This document shows, one piece after another, positions 5,885 to 5,988 of a stretch of 5,988 nt of DNA. The position numbers and the translations under genes are program-made. Position 1 is the first letter of the stretch; each line of letters starts with the position of its first letter. The notes under the pieces were generated by a model that had not been told where the DNA came from, did no database searches, and worked only from the letters and a program-made list of their open reading frames with translations. This stretch comes from an uncultured Coriobacteriaceae bacterium (GTDB taxonomy: Bacteria; Actinomycetota; Coriobacteriia; Coriobacteriales; QAMH01). The stretch lies in the NCBI GenBank assembly GCA_902796975.1, contig CADBRF010000157.1, forward strand, positions 1 through 5,988, given 5' to 3'.

Positions 5885-5988
5885 ATGGGCAAAGAAGAAA
5901 CGTGGACGGAGCAGGACCGAGAGAAACTCGCTCGAGCGGCAATAGACAAATCTGAGGTTCTCGATACGATTGTCGAGCAGCTCGCGCA
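5885..5988 (+). CDS. Unrecognised protein, N-terminal fragment (runs off the right edge)
   Basis: Thirty-four complete codons are visible without a stop, beginning MGKEETWTEQDREKLARAA and continuing as a charged, probably helical segment rich in Glu, Lys, Arg and Ala. There is no signal peptide or membrane segment. I do not recognise the family from so little. The ATG at 5885 is preferred because GGAGG (5869-5873) lies 11 nt upstream. In-frame ATGs also occur at 5849 and 5867. The first would overlap the hairpin at 5800-5852, and the second overlaps the GGAGG itself. The gene is downstream of citrate synthase on the same strand across a 139-bp gap, so co-transcription is possible but not shown. 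Confidence 0.6.
   Translation, partial: MGKEETWTEQDREKLARAAIDKSEVLDTIVEQLA

Overview
The window looks like part of a chromosome from a moderately GC-rich anaerobic actinobacterium of the class Coriobacteriia (Eggerthellales/Slackia-like). This rests on the 470-residue citrate synthase type, the codon preference and the gene mix, as remembered family resemblance. No search was run, so the assignment is tentative.

Layout. At the left edge, on the minus strand, is the first 40 codons of a Phd/YefM-type antitoxin. Its promoter region carries a perfect tandem 11-bp repeat. Diverging from it is a plus-strand MutT-like Nudix pyrophosphohydrolase (345-737). A 356-bp gap follows. Almost all of it is a highly ordered repeat array (774-1093) of three ~90-bp modules, each a 58-bp palindrome-ended unit plus a ~31-bp single half-site, spaced 25-26 bp apart. 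The array ends directly at the stop codon of a long minus-strand gene (1094-4066, or to 4081 with the upstream ATG). That gene encodes a multidomain protein: a phospholipase-D-like (HKD) nuclease domain, an SF2 DEAH helicase core and a C-terminal region of the DUF3427 type. A 250-bp divergent promoter region with a 12-bp palindrome separates it from a plus-strand Si-type citrate synthase (4333-5745). The right edge holds the start of an unrecognised plus-strand gene behind a leader that can fold into a two-tier hairpin.

How the parts may work together. Citrate synthase is ordinary central metabolism (entry to citrate, 2-oxoglutarate and glutamate synthesis). To its left, the antitoxin, the nucleotide-cleaning Nudix enzyme and the nuclease-helicase resemble an accessory or genome-defence segment. 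The helicase gene is visibly less GC-rich than citrate synthase (26/60 G+C at 1501-1560 against 40/60 at 5161-5220, counted by hand). The Nudix and helicase genes converge on the repeat array, which resembles REP/BIME-type mosaic repeats and may shape both 3' ends. The most unusual object in the window is this array. The most plausible under-described system is the Nudix plus PLD-helicase-DUF3427 pair.
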